From Agromyces sp. H17E-10 (GTDB lineage: Bacteria > Actinomycetota > Actinomycetes > Actinomycetales > Microbacteriaceae), in assembly GCF_022919715.1 (NCBI RefSeq), contig NZ_CP095042.1:2790001-2854000 (forward strand): a DNA stretch of 64,000 nt. Direction: 5' to 3'. The notes beneath the pieces are model-generated. The model did no database searches. It was not told the DNA's origin and worked only from the letters and a program-made list of their open reading frames with translations. Positions 9,710 through 19,848 of this stretch are shown here, piece by piece; the stretch's first letter is position 1, and every line of letters starts with the position of its first letter. The position numbers and the translations under genes are program-made.

Positions 9710-10477
9710 ATGCCCGCTGATTCCACGGGGCTCGGCGAGCCCGACCTCACCCTGCGACTGCTCTGGCGCGAGCGGCTGGGACGGCCCGTCGGCACCCGCG
9801 GCCCGAAGCAGCGTTCGAGCGTCGACGAGGTCGTCGAGGCCGCTGTGCTGCTCGCCGACGATGAGGGGCTCGAGGCGCTCTCGATGCGCCGCATCGCCGA
9901 CCGGCTCGGCATGAAGCCGATGTCGGTCTACACGTATGTGCCCGGCCGCGCCGAGCTCATCGAGCTCATGGTCGACCACGTCGCGGGCGAGGTGCCGCTG
10001 CCGGTCGCGACCGGGTCGCTGCGCGACCGGTTGGCGCTCATTGCCCGCCTGCAGTGGAACGAGTACCTGCGCCACCCGTGGTTGCTCGCGATCGACACGA
10101 GCCGTCCGCCGCTCGGCCCGCACATCTCGGACCACTGGGAGTGGTGCCTGCGCGCGATCGACGGCTTCGGGTTCGACGACGTCGACCTCGACCGGGTGCT
10201 CACGATGCTGCTCGGCTTCGTCGCCGGCCCCGCCCGTGCGCACCTCGACGCCGAGCGCCTGCAGCGGGCCTCGGCCGAGTCCGACGACGACTGGTGGGAG
10301 CGCAACGCGCCGCTGCTCGACCGCATCATGGATCCCGAGCGCTACCCCGTCTCGGGTCGCGTCGGGCAGGCCGCGGGCGCGATCGACGTCGCGCCGCCGA
10401 CTGAGGCGTTCGAGTTCGCCCTCGCCCGCCTCATCGACGGCATCGAGGCGTACCTCGCGACCACCACCGCTGGTTGA
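9710..10477 (+). CDS. TetR/AcrR-family regulator (TetR_C-type)
   Basis: A protein of 255 aa. The helix-turn-helix around residues 40-85 reads EGLEALSMRRIADRLGMKPM then SVYTYVPGRAELIELMVDHV, close to the tetracycline-repressor subgroup, and the C-terminal part keeps HPWLLAI and RVLTMLLGFVAGPARAHLDA. A TAGGCT -10 box at 9697-9702 lies 7 nt before the ATG, with no Shine-Dalgarno, so the mRNA is probably leaderless. The TGA stop lies inside a palindromic repeat that begins at 10472. The target is unknown, since no transporter is adjacent. Confidence 0.85.
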   Translation: MPADSTGLGEPDLTLRLLWRERLGRPVGTRGPKQRSSVDEVVEAAVLLADDEGLEALSMRRIADRLGMKPMSVYTYVPGRAELIELMVDHVAGEVPLPVATGSLRDRLALIARLQWNEYLRHPWLLAIDTSRPPLGPHISDHWEWCLRAIDGFGFDDVDLDRVLTMLLGFVAGPARAHLDAERLQRASAESDDDWWERNAPLLDRIMDPERYPVSGRVGQAAGAIDVAPPTEAFEFALARLIDGIEAYLATTTAG

Positions 10478-10516
10478 GGAGCGCCGACGCGCAGCGGCGA
10501 CGCGTCTCGAAACCCG
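10472..10516. repeat. Palindromic intergenic repeat (GGTTGAGGAGCG ... CGTCTCGAAACC type)
   Basis: It starts GGTTGAGGAGCGCCGACGCG and ends CGTCTCGAAACC. The same words recur at 53196-53319 in both orientations. This copy supplies the stop codon of the TetR gene and lies before a convergent gene. Confidence 0.7.
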
Positions 10517-10525
10517 CTCGAGAAC

Positions 10526-10708
10526 TCAGCTGTCGGCCGGAGGCTTCATGATGAGGCCGGCGACCGCACCCACGACGAGGCCGGCCGGCAGCCAGAGCCA
10601 GAACGTCGTCCACAGGCTCACGACCACGCCGATGATGAGCCCCACGATGAGGCCCACGATGAGCTGCTTGCGGCGGGCGGCGGGTGACGGGCTGGGGGAT
10701 TCGGCCAT
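10526..10708 (-). CDS. Small two-helix membrane protein
   Basis: A protein of 60 aa. After a short Ser/Pro-rich basic start come two hydrophobic helices with a Gly-zipper look ([20 protein letters not shown] and [17 protein letters not shown]). It lies between the TetR gene (convergent) and mdh (same strand, 29 bp upstream), so it may be cotranscribed with mdh. Function unknown. Confidence 0.6.
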   Translation of the reverse strand: MAESPSPSPAARRKQLIVGLIVGLIIGVVVSLWTTFWLWLPAGLVVGAVAGLIMKPPADS

Positions 10709-10737
10709 GCTCCAAGCCTAGGCGCCGCACGCTCGCG

Positions 10738-11757
<1,020 letters not shown>

Positions 11758-11872
11758 CTAACCGTGTGTCGACCCGCGGCCGCCCTGCGCCGATCGACCG
11801 CCCGTTGTCAACCCGCTGCCCGCTGCGGCGCGGCATCGGCCCGCCGCATCCGCCGATCGCTACCGTTGCCGC

Positions 11873-12946
11873 ATGCGAGAGATGTATCCGGAGATCGAGC
11901 CGCTGGAGACCGGCATGCTCGACGTGGGGGACGGACAGCACATCTACTGGGAGGTGTCGGGCAACCGCCACGGCAAGCCGGTGGTGTTCCTGCACGGCGG
12001 TCCCGGTGGCGGCACGTCGCCGTCGCACCGCCGCCTCTTCGACCCCGAGCGGTACCGCATCGTGCTGTTCGACCAGCGCGGCTGCGGGCTGTCGATCCCG
12101 CACGCCTCCGAGCCCGAGGCCGATCTCTCGGCCAACACGACGTGGCACCTCGTCGCCGATATGGAACGGCTGCGGGCCCACCTCGGCATCGACCGCTGGC
12201 AGGTGTTCGGCGGCTCGTGGGGCAGCGGCCTCGCGCTCGCCTACGCGCAGACCCATCCTGAACGCGTCACCGAGCTCGTGCTGCGCGGCATCTTCACGCT
12301 GCGGCGGTCGGAACTCGACTGGTTCTACGAGGGTGGCGCGTCGGCGCTCTTCCCCGACCTGTGGGAGGAGTTCGTCGCCCCGATCGACCCAGCCGACCGA
12401 GCCCACCTCATCGAGGCGTACGGGCGGCTCCTCGCCGATCCTCGCCCCGAGGTGCACGAGCCCGCGGCCATCGCGTGGTCGCGCTGGGAGTCGTCGACGA
12501 TCACGCTCCTGCCGCAGGCCGAGAACATCGCCCGCTTCACGGCGCCCGAGTACGCCACGGCGTTCGCCCGCATCGAGAACCACTACTTCCGGCACGGCGG
12601 CTGGTGGGAGGAGGGGCAGCTCATCCGCGACGCGACGCGGCTGCGCGACATCCCCGCCGTCATCGTGCAGGGCCGGTACGACGTGTGCACGCCCGTGATG
12701 ACCGCGTGGGACCTGCACCTCGCGTGGCCGGAGGCCGAGTTCATCATCGTCGACGACGCGGGCCACGCGTTCGACGAACCCGGCATCCTCGACGCGCTCA
12801 TCACGGCGACCGACCGGTTCGCCGAGGAGGGCGCCGTGCTGTCGTCGTCGTCCGGCACGGGTGAGGGCGGTGGCGCGCTCGCCGAAGATTATCCGGCGCC
12901 CCCTGAGCCTGTCGATGGGGCAGCGGACGCGCCGGCGTCGGAGTAG
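11873..12946 (+). CDS. pip: Prolyl aminopeptidase (proline iminopeptidase)
   Basis: A protein of 357 aa of the alpha/beta-hydrolase S33 family. It has the oxyanion motif HGGPGGG, FDQRGCGLS, the nucleophile Ser in GGSWGSGLALAYAQ, the acid in QGRYDVCTP and His in DDAGHAFDEP. It releases N-terminal proline from peptides in the cytoplasm. Family members usually end soon after the helix ATDRFA; here about 35 extra residues follow, rich in Ser, Gly and Pro. Part of this tail is encoded by the repeat-like sequence at 12901-12920, so the extension is probably recent and not functional. Confidence 0.92.
   Translation: MREMYPEIEPLETGMLDVGDGQHIYWEVSGNRHGKPVVFLHGGPGGGTSPSHRRLFDPERYRIVLFDQRGCGLSIPHASEPEADLSANTTWHLVADMERLRAHLGIDRWQVFGGSWGSGLALAYAQTHPERVTELVLRGIFTLRRSELDWFYEGGASALFPDLWEEFVAPIDPADRAHLIEAYGRLLADPRPEVHEPAAIAWSRWESSTITLLPQAENIARFTAPEYATAFARIENHYFRHGGWWEEGQLIRDATRLRDIPAVIVQGRYDVCTPVMTAWDLHLAWPEAEFIIVDDAGHAFDEPGILDALITATDRFAEEGAVLSSSSGTGEGGGALAEDYPAPPEPVDGAADAPASE
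12901..12920. repeat. CCCTGAGCCTGTCGA-type repeat inside the pip 3' end
   Basis: CCCTGAGCCTGTCGATGGGG resembles short dispersed intergenic repeats known from many bacteria. A related copy (GCCTGAGCCCGTCGAAGGGG) lies in the tilS 5' end at 53964-53983. Here it encodes part of the atypical C-terminal tail. Confidence 0.5.
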
Positions 12947-12955
12947 CGTCGGCTC

Positions 12956-13849
12956 ATGACGTTCGATCCGAATGCGGACATCTCGCGGGGCAAGGCCTCG
13001 AAGCGGGGGCGCAACACGGGCATCGCCGTCGGCGGCGGCCTCGGCGCGCTCGCACTCGTCGTGATCTCGCAACTGCTCGGCGTCGATCTGACGGGCCTGC
13101 TCGGCAGCGGCGGGGTCGACGCGGGCGGTGGCGGCGGCTCGTCGAGCGACGCGTCGCTCGAGCAGTGCCTCACGGGCGAAGACGCCAACGAGAACGTCGA
13201 GTGCCGCATGAAGGGGGCGTCGGCCTCGCTCGAGGAGTACTGGGAGGGCGAGGCGCAGAAGCTCAGCTTCGACTACGCCGCGCCGTACGATCTCGTCATG
13301 TTCGACACCGCGACCTCGACCGGGTGCGGCAACGCGTCGGCGGCGACCGGGCCGTTCTACTGCCCGCCCGACCAGACGATCTACCTCGACGTGAGCTTCT
13401 TCGACGAGCTGCGCGGCCGGTTCGGGTCGAGCGGCGGACCGCTGGCCGAGATGTACGTCATCGCGCACGAGTGGGGACATCACGTGCAGAACGAGCTCGG
13501 CATCCTCGAGCGCGCGCAGGACGGGCAGACCGGACCGGCCTCGAACTCGGTGCGCGTCGAACTGCAGGCCGACTGCTTCGCCGGTGCTTGGGCGGCGAAC
13601 GCCTCGTCGGTGCCCGACGTGAACGGCGTGCCGTTCCTCCGCCCGATCTCCGAAGCCCAGTACCGCGACGCGTTGAGCGCGGCGGCCGCCGTCGGCGACG
13701 ACCGCATCCAGCAGGCGGCACAGGGCCAGGTGAACCCGCACACCTTCACGCACGGCACGAGCGCGCAGCGCGTCGACTGGTTCCGCACCGGTTTCGAGGA
13801 GGGCGCCGGCGCGTGCGACACGTTCTCGGTGTCGGCCGGGCAGCTCTGA
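12956..13849 (+). CDS. Neutral zinc metallopeptidase (YpfJ family), membrane anchored
   Basis: A protein of 297 aa. After about 20 charged residues comes one membrane segment (IAVGGGLGALALVVISQLLG), a Gly/Ser linker, then the metallopeptidase domain with HEWGHHVQNELG (HExxH zinc ligands plus catalytic Glu) and a downstream Glu in VELQADCFAGAWA. A Cys pair in TGCGNASAATGPFYCPP is typical of the family. It is expected to act outside the membrane; substrates are unknown. The start lies 10 nt after pip, so cotranscription is likely. Confidence 0.88.
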   Translation: MTFDPNADISRGKASKRGRNTGIAVGGGLGALALVVISQLLGVDLTGLLGSGGVDAGGGGGSSSDASLEQCLTGEDANENVECRMKGASASLEEYWEGEAQKLSFDYAAPYDLVMFDTATSTGCGNASAATGPFYCPPDQTIYLDVSFFDELRGRFGSSGGPLAEMYVIAHEWGHHVQNELGILERAQDGQTGPASNSVRVELQADCFAGAWAANASSVPDVNGVPFLRPISEAQYRDALSAAAAVGDDRIQQAAQGQVNPHTFTHGTSAQRVDWFRTGFEEGAGACDTFSVSAGQL

Positions 13850-14003
13850 CCGCGACGGGCGCCTCACTCGATCGGTGCCACTCGCTCGTCTCATGCCGAT
13901 CGCACGACGCACCCGATTCGCGCGACTCGCGTCATGATCTCGGTGGCGGCACGTCTCTCAGGTGACGGGCACCGCACGCGTGCCCCGCAAGGGAGCGGAT
14001 CTC

Positions 14004-14222
14004 ATGCCTCGACGCCGGCGGATTCCAGTGCCGCACCGCGAGTTCTTCCGTGCGGTGACGATCGACGAGACGGTGGTGCTCGCGTGCACCTGTCCGCGAG
14101 GAGTCGACCACTGGTACGCCGAACCGCAGACGATCACTGGTCCGACCGAGGCGGTGGAGACTGCCGATGACACCGAGCCGGGTGCCGATGCCGCCGACGC
14201 ACGCGCCACCCACGACGCCTGA
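14004..14222 (+). CDS. Small hypothetical protein
   Basis: A protein of 72 aa. ATG 14004 has an AGGGAG ribosome binding site at the right distance, whereas the upstream GTG 13962 in the same frame does not, so 14004 was chosen. The N-terminus is very basic (MPRRRRIPVPHREFFRA), the middle has a CTC motif in VVLACTCPRGVDHWYAEP, and the tail is acidic. Function not recognised. Confidence 0.5.
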   Translation: MPRRRRIPVPHREFFRAVTIDETVVLACTCPRGVDHWYAEPQTITGPTEAVETADDTEPGADAADARATHDA

Positions 14223-14240
14223 GGCTGCCGGCGTCGGCCG

Positions 14241-14939
14241 TCAGCTCGACAGGCTCGAGACGATCGCCTGCCCGAGCTGCACGGGCTTCGTGAACTGCGG
14301 CCAGTGACCCGTGGGCAGGTCGATGTAGTCGACCTGCTCGACCTTCGCGAGCTCGCGCACGTACGGCACCTCGCCGGCGATCCACTCGACGAGCATCCCG
14401 CTCGGGAACTCGCACGCGATGATCGTGATCGGCACGCCGTATCGGCGTTCGTCGTGCAGCTCGATCGGGTCGGTCGCGACGCCGACCGGTTCGGGCACCG
14501 ACCGGGCGCGGAACTCTGCCCGAAGCGACTCGTCGAGGTCGACGAGGTCTTCGTCGCCGAACACCTCCCACGCAGGCAACGGGATCTCGCCGTCGACGAT
14601 CGGGAGCTCGTCGTTGATGGGGTCGCCGTCGGCGAGCGGGCCGGCGTCGACGTACACGACGCGGGCGATGCGGTCGGGCCGTGCGTCGGCGACGCCGTGG
14701 GCGATGGCGCCGCCGCCGGAGTGCCCGACGAGCACGACCCGCCCGGGCAGTGCGTCGACCGCGGCGACGACGGCGGCGATGTGGTCGCGCAGGCCGATGC
14801 CCGAGCGGTCGGCGTCGACCGACTCGAGGCCGGGCAGCGTCAGCGGATGCACCGTGTGCCCCGCTTCTTCGATGATCGGCACCACCTCCGACCAGGATGA
14901 CGCGTCGAGCCAGAATCCGGGAATGAGGATGACGTCCAT
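14241..14939 (-). CDS. Alpha/beta hydrolase (esterase-like)
   Basis: A protein of 232 aa of the short EstC/MenH-like hydrolase group. It has LIPGFWLDASSW near the start, the nucleophile Ser in LVGHSGGGAIAHGVAD, VYVDAGPLADG after it, and His in DLPTGHWPQFTKP near the C-terminus. The start ATG at 14939 gives MDVILIPGFW, the usual N-terminus; the frame is open further upstream but only through Arg/Pro-rich repeat sequence. Substrate unknown. It lies just downstream of the DMT transporter gene on the same strand. Confidence 0.82.
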   Translation of the reverse strand: MDVILIPGFWLDASSWSEVVPIIEEAGHTVHPLTLPGLESVDADRSGIGLRDHIAAVVAAVDALPGRVVLVGHSGGGAIAHGVADARPDRIARVVYVDAGPLADGDPINDELPIVDGEIPLPAWEVFGDEDLVDLDESLRAEFRARSVPEPVGVATDPIELHDERRYGVPITIIACEFPSGMLVEWIAGEVPYVRELAKVEQVDYIDLPTGHWPQFTKPVQLGQAIVSSLSS

Positions 14940-14949
14940 ACGCGCGACG

Positions 14950-16023
14950 CTAGTCCGCACCCCCGACACCGGCCGCGCCCGCCCGGGCACCCGCGCCCGC
15001 CCGGGCACCCGCGCCCGCCGGGGCACCCGTGTGAAGGCGCCGGGAAGCCGACCGGTGCGATCGCCGCGACGCACGAGACCCTCCCGCTCCGCCCGCCGCG
15101 AGCACGACGATGCCGCCCGCGAGCACCGCTAGTCCGACCGCCGCGCCGAACGTCAGCTGCTCGCCGAGCAGCGCGACGCCGAGCACGCCGGCGGTGAGCG
15201 GTTCGGCGAGCGTGAGGGTCGACACCGTGGCGGGTGCGAGTCCGCTGAACCCGTACCCGAAGAGCACGTAGGCGAGCGTGATGGTCACGAGCCCCAGCCA
15301 GGCGGCCGTCGCGAGTCCGGCGGGTGTCGCGAGCCACGAGGCATCCGAACCGAGGAGCACCGGAACGCTCGCGACCGCCGCCGTGCCGAACAGGGCGCCC
15401 ATGCTGCCCGTGCCCGTCCAGCCGCGGTCGAGCAGCGCCTTGCCCGCGAGCGTGTAGACGGCGTACGAGGCGCCCGCAGCGATCGAGGCGGCGAGGCCGA
15501 GCGGCCCGGCCGCCGCGCCCGCTCCGCCCGCCGTGCCGGCAGTGCTCGCCGCCAGGATCGCGACGCCGACCGTGGCGATCGTCGTCGCGAGCGCCCAGCG
15601 GTGTCCGGGGTAGCGCCGTCGCAGCATCCAGTCGAGGGCTCCCGTCAGCACGGGAGCCGAGCCGAGGGCGACGACCGTGCCGACGGCGACGCCGTTCGCC
15701 GCTGTGCCCGCGAAGAACGCGGGCTGGTAGGCGAGCACACCGCCCGCGCCGGCGAGCACGACGAGCCACGACGGCACCCGGCGGCGCGCCGCGGGCGCTG
15801 GCGCCAGGCCGGTCGGCGCGGGGCCGGTCGGCGGCACGGCGGGTGTCCCGTCCGCGCCGCGCCGCCGCCGGAGCCAGAGGGCGAGCAGGCCGAGCGCGCC
15901 GCCGCCGATGACGAGCCGGGCGGCGCCGAGCGAGAGCGCGCTCGCGTCGGGTCCGAGCGCCTGGGCGGTGCCCGTGGTGCCGAAGCACACGGCGGCGAGG
16001 AGCACGGCGAACACGAAACGCAT
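14950..16023 (-). CDS. DMT-superfamily (EamA) permease
   Basis: A protein of 357 aa with ten predicted hydrophobic segments in two EamA halves (FVFAVLLAAVCFGTTGTAQA ... ; SYAVYTLAGKALLDRGWTGT ... ; LTLAEPLTAGVLGVALLGEQ). Such proteins export amino acids or metabolites; this substrate is unknown. A Pro/Ala/Arg-rich cytoplasmic loop lies near residues 55-80. The last about 25 residues are Gly-Ala-Arg repeats from three 18-bp tandem units. It is divergent from the P-type ATPase. Confidence 0.85.
   Translation of the reverse strand: MRFVFAVLLAAVCFGTTGTAQALGPDASALSLGAARLVIGGGALGLLALWLRRRRGADGTPAVPPTGPAPTGLAPAPAARRRVPSWLVVLAGAGGVLAYQPAFFAGTAANGVAVGTVVALGSAPVLTGALDWMLRRRYPGHRWALATTIATVGVAILAASTAGTAGGAGAAAGPLGLAASIAAGASYAVYTLAGKALLDRGWTGTGSMGALFGTAAVASVPVLLGSDASWLATPAGLATAAWLGLVTITLAYVLFGYGFSGLAPATVSTLTLAEPLTAGVLGVALLGEQLTFGAAVGLAVLAGGIVVLAAGGAGGSRASRRSHRSASRRLHTGAPAGAGARAGAGARAGAAGVGGAD
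14975..15028. repeat. Three tandem 18-bp repeats in the DMT permease 3' end
   Basis: Units GCGCCCGCCCGGGCACCC at 14975-14992 and 14993-15010 are identical; 15011-15028 differs at one base. They encode Gly-Ala-(Arg/Pro)-Ala-Gly-Ala hexapeptides at the C-terminus of the permease. Unit number could vary between strains. Confidence 0.85.
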
Positions 16024-16129
16024 GAGAGATTGTTACACAATCTGGATGCCGCGGCGAGTGCGCGACGGACGCTCGGCCCGCCACAGCTCGTGTGACAGAC
16101 TCGACCTCGTCACGCCGAACGGGGGTTCG

Positions 16130-18631
16130 ATGGACGACGTGCAGGGCGCAGGCGCGGGTCATCGCGGCGAGGCATCCGCGATCACCGACGTGCACAACGA
16201 GGGACTCACCGCCGACGAGGTCGCCGAGCGCGTGCGCGACGGCCGAGTCAACGTGGCCGACGACGCCTCGAGCCGCAGCATCTGGAGCATCCTGCGGGCC
16301 AACGTCTTCACCCTCTTCAACGGCATCGTCGTCACGGGGTTCCTGCTGCTGCTCGTGCTCGGCCGCTGGCAGGACGCGCTCTTCGGCCTCGCGGCGATCA
16401 CGAACGCCGCGATCGGCGTCGTGCAGGAGTACCGCGCGAAGCGCTCGCTCGACCGGCTCGCGCTCCTGCACGCGCCCCGCGCGCGCGTCGTGCGCGACGG
16501 CGCCGAGCAGGTCATCGCGGTGCGCGAGGTCGTGCAGGACGACCTCGTCGTGCTGCGGGCCGGCGATCAGGTGACGGCCGACGGGCGCGTGCTCGACGGC
16601 GTGCGTCTCGAGGTCGACGAGTCGCTGCTCACGGGGGAGTCCGAGCCGATCGCCAAGGAGGTCGGCGACGACGTGTTGTCGGGCTCGATCGTCGTCGGCG
16701 GCGAGGGCCGGGTGCGCGTGACCGCGGTCGGCGACGACGCGTTCGCGGCCCGGCTCACCGCCGAGGCCAAGCGGTTCTCGCTCGTGAACTCCGAGCTGCG
16801 GGGCTCGATCGACCGGATCCTGAAGTGGATCACGTGGGCGATCTTCCCGATCATGCTCATCGTCGTCAACGCGAACATGCAGGCGGCGGGCGGGTGGCAG
16901 CACGCGATCGAGACGGGTGAATGGCGGGATGCAGCGGTCGCCTCGGTCGCCGCCGTGATCGCCATGATCCCGCTCGGGCTGGTACTCATGACGAGCATCG
17001 CCTTCGCGGTCGGCGCGGTGAAGCTCGGCGCGCGGCAGGTGCTCGTGCAGGAGCTGCCCGCGGTCGAGGGGCTCGCGCGCGTCGACCTCATCTGCCTCGA
17101 CAAGACCGGCACGATCACGACCGGCGACGTGCGGTTCGCGGGGGAGCATCCGCTCGGCGACGCGCAACCCGAGGGGTGGCGCACCGCGCTCGCCTGGAAC
17201 GGCGCGCAGCCCGACGCGAACGCCACCGCCCGTGGTCTCGCCGACGAGTATCCCCTCGGGCACCACCCCGAGGTGATCGCCCGCATCGAGTTCTCGTCCG
17301 ACCGCAAGTGGAGCGCCGTCGCGCTCGGGGCCGGCGCACCCGGCACCTGGGTGCTCGGGGCGCCCGAGTTCGTGCTCGCGGTCGAGGGGCCGAGTGGGGA
17401 TGCCGCGGCCGACGACACCCTCGGCCGTGCGCGCGTGCTCGCCGAGAGCGGGCTGCGCACGCTGCTGCTCGCGCACGTCGCGACCCCGCTGACGGAGGCC
17501 GAGGCCGATGCCGCCCGGCTGCCGGCCGGCCTCCGCCCCGTCGCGCTCGTCACCTTCCGCGAGGCCGTGCGCGACGACGCGGCCGAGACCCTCGAGTACT
17601 TCGCCCGCGAGCAGGTCGCCGTGCGCGTGATCTCGGGCGACGACCCGCGCACGGTCGCGGCGGTCGCCCGCGAGGTCGGGCTCGACGCCGGCGACGGGTT
17701 CGACGCCCGTGACCTGCCCGACGACGAGGGCGCGCTCGGCGAGGTGCTCGAGGCGAACCGCGTGTTCGGCCGCGTGACGCCGACCCAGAAGCGTGCGATG
17801 GTGCGGGCGCTCAAGGCCCGCGGGCACACGGTCGCGATGACGGGCGACGGCGTGAACGACGCGCTCGCGATCAAGGAGGCCGACCTCGGCATCGCGATGG
17901 AGTCGGGCTCCGCCGCGACGAAGGCGGTCTCGCGAATCGTGCTGCTCGACAGCCGCTTCGCCCACCTGCCGGGCGTCGTCGCCGAGGGGCGCCGCGTGAT
18001 CGCGAACATCGAACGCGTCTCGATGCTGTTCCTCTCGAAGACGGCGTACGCGATCGCGATGGCGGTCGTCTTCGGCATCCTGCTCTGGCCCTTCCCCTTC
18101 CTGCCGCGCCAGCTCTCGGTCACCGACGGGCTCACGATCGGCATCCCGGCGTTCCTGCTCGCACTGCTGCCGAACAGCAGGCGCTATGTACCCGGGTTCC
18201 TGCAGCGCTCGCTCTCGTTCGCGATCCCCGCCGGGCTCGTCGTCGCCGCGGCGATCACGGTCGTGTCGGGTCTTGCCCGGGCGCTCGGCGAGCCCGAGGC
18301 GGTGGTGCGCACCGCGTGCACGATCACGCTCGCCCTCGTCGGCCTCTGGATCCTCGCCGTGCTCTCGCGTCCGTTCACGCTCGTCAAGGCGGCGGTGCTC
18401 GCCGCGATGGTCGCGGGCCTCGTACTCGTCCTGACGGTGCCGATCGCCGTCGCGTTCCTCGAGCTGCAGCCGCTGCCCGTCGAGGTGATCGTCGACATCG
18501 CGATCACGGTGCCCATCGCGTGCGTGCTGATCGAGCTCGTCGGCGTCTGGCATCGTCGGCGGTTCGGCACGGCCAGCGAGATCGCGCCGCAGGAGCACCA
18601 CCGCGTCGGGAAGCGGGCCGCGGGCCGGTAG
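16130..18631 (+). CDS. HAD-IC P-type cation-transporting ATPase (CtpE-like)
   Basis: A protein of 833 aa from ATG 16130. P-type ATPase signatures are present: LLTGES in the actuator domain, the phosphorylated Asp in CLDKTGTITTG (D324) and MTGDGVNDALAIKEADLGIAME in the P domain, with about ten membrane helices. Helix M4 reads MIPLGLVLMTS (residues 279-289). The Ca2+ ATPase-like pattern is PEGL, so the ion-binding Glu is Leu at 282. It probably moves a cation across the cytoplasmic membrane, and the exact ion is uncertain. No metal-binding N-terminal domain is seen. Confidence 0.88.
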   Translation: MDDVQGAGAGHRGEASAITDVHNEGLTADEVAERVRDGRVNVADDASSRSIWSILRANVFTLFNGIVVTGFLLLLVLGRWQDALFGLAAITNAAIGVVQEYRAKRSLDRLALLHAPRARVVRDGAEQVIAVREVVQDDLVVLRAGDQVTADGRVLDGVRLEVDESLLTGESEPIAKEVGDDVLSGSIVVGGEGRVRVTAVGDDAFAARLTAEAKRFSLVNSELRGSIDRILKWITWAIFPIMLIVVNANMQAAGGWQHAIETGEWRDAAVASVAAVIAMIPLGLVLMTSIAFAVGAVKLGARQVLVQELPAVEGLARVDLICLDKTGTITTGDVRFAGEHPLGDAQPEGWRTALAWNGAQPDANATARGLADEYPLGHHPEVIARIEFSSDRKWSAVALGAGAPGTWVLGAPEFVLAVEGPSGDAAADDTLGRARVLAESGLRTLLLAHVATPLTEAEADAARLPAGLRPVALVTFREAVRDDAAETLEYFAREQVAVRVISGDDPRTVAAVAREVGLDAGDGFDARDLPDDEGALGEVLEANRVFGRVTPTQKRAMVRALKARGHTVAMTGDGVNDALAIKEADLGIAMESGSAATKAVSRIVLLDSRFAHLPGVVAEGRRVIANIERVSMLFLSKTAYAIAMAVVFGILLWPFPFLPRQLSVTDGLTIGIPAFLLALLPNSRRYVPGFLQRSLSFAIPAGLVVAAAITVVSGLARALGEPEAVVRTACTITLALVGLWILAVLSRPFTLVKAAVLAAMVAGLVLVLTVPIAVAFLELQPLPVEVIVDIAITVPIACVLIELVGVWHRRRFGTASEIAPQEHHRVGKRAAGR

Positions 18632-18728
18632 GCTCACGGATGTCGCGCGCGCGGCGCGGGTGGGGCCGCCGGGTCGAGCGGCGCCCGCCCTCCCGACCCG
18701 ACGGGACCGCAGAACCGAGAGGACCCCC

Positions 18729-19772
18729 GTGCGCGCCGTGCTCTTCGACGAATTCGGAGCCCAGCCTCGCCTCACCGAGGTGCCCGAACCCGCCTGCCCG
18801 CCCCGCGGCGCCGTCATCCGGGTTCGTGCGACGGGCCTCTGCCGCAGCGACTGGCACGCGTGGATGGGGCACGACGACACCGTGAGCCTGCCGCACGTGC
18901 CGGGCCACGAGTTCGCCGGCGAGATCGCCGCACTCGGTTCGGAGGTCTCGGAGGAGAGCGGCTGGAAGGTCGGCGACCGCGTCACCGCGCCGTTCATCTG
19001 CGCGTGCGGACGCTGCGACGAGTGCCTGTCGGGCAACGAGCAGGTGTGCGACCACCAGTCGCAGCCGGGCTTCACGCACTGGGGCTCGTTCGCCGAGCTC
19101 GTCGCGATCGACGAGGCCGAGCTCAACCTCATCCGCCTGCCCGAGTCGCTCGGCTTCGTCGAGGCGGCTTCGCTCGGCTGCCGCTTCGCGACCGCCTACC
19201 GGGCGATCGTGTCGCGCAGCCGACTCGCACCCGGTGAGCAGATCGCGGTGCACGGATGCGGCGGGGTCGGCCTCTCGGCGATCATGATCGCGGTCGCGGC
19301 CGGCGTGAAGGTCTACGGCGTCGACGTCGCCGACGCGGCGCTCGCCGCCGCCGAGTCGCTCGGCGCCGTGCCCATCCAAGGCGGCGACGGGGCCGCCGCG
19401 CGGATCGTCGAGGCCTCGGGCGGCGGCGTCGACGTCTCGGTCGACGCGTTCGGCTCGAGCGAGACGTCGTTCGCCTCCGTGCAGAGCCTGAAGAAGCGCG
19501 GACGCCACGTGCAGATCGGGCTCATGGTCGGCGACTCCGCGCTCGCAGCGATGCCGATGGACGCGGTCATCGCGGGAGAGCTCGAACTGCTCGGCAGCCA
19601 CGGTATGGCCGCGCACGAGTACCCGTCCATGCTCGGCGCGGTCGCGTCCGGCGACTTCCGCCCGATCGAGCTCGTCGGGCGGCGCATCACGCTCGACGAG
19701 GTGCCGGCGGCGCTCGCCGCGATGGGCACGGCAGGGGCCTCCGGCTCGGGCATGACCGTCGTCGAGCTGTAG
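18729..19772 (+). CDS. Zinc-dependent alcohol dehydrogenase family protein
   Basis: A protein of 347 aa; GTG 18729 follows an AGAGAGGA ribosome binding site. It has the catalytic zinc ligands GLCRSDWHAW and GHEFAG, the structural zinc Cys set (CACGRCDECLSGNEQVC) and a Rossmann motif VHGCGGVGLSAIM. It belongs to the MDR family, subgroup with an R-S-D-W-H motif. The probable reaction is NAD(P)+-linked alcohol/aldehyde interconversion; the substrate is unknown. No operon partner is evident, as it lies 97 bp after the ATPase. Confidence 0.9.
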   Translation: MRAVLFDEFGAQPRLTEVPEPACPPRGAVIRVRATGLCRSDWHAWMGHDDTVSLPHVPGHEFAGEIAALGSEVSEESGWKVGDRVTAPFICACGRCDECLSGNEQVCDHQSQPGFTHWGSFAELVAIDEAELNLIRLPESLGFVEAASLGCRFATAYRAIVSRSRLAPGEQIAVHGCGGVGLSAIMIAVAAGVKVYGVDVADAALAAAESLGAVPIQGGDGAAARIVEASGGGVDVSVDAFGSSETSFASVQSLKKRGRHVQIGLMVGDSALAAMPMDAVIAGELELLGSHGMAAHEYPSMLGAVASGDFRPIELVGRRITLDEVPAALAAMGTAGASGSGMTVVEL

Positions 19773-19848
19773 TCGTCGAGTCTCGCCCGGTCCTCGCCGT
19801 GTCACGGTCGTGCCGCCTACGATAGGGCTCGACCCGACTGGAGGAACG

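Noticed and set aside
14940..15074. N-terminal extension of the 14241-14939 hydrolase
   Set aside because: The added text is tandem-repeat sequence (PGRARVPGRARP) belonging to the DMT gene end; MDVILIPGFW is the usual start.
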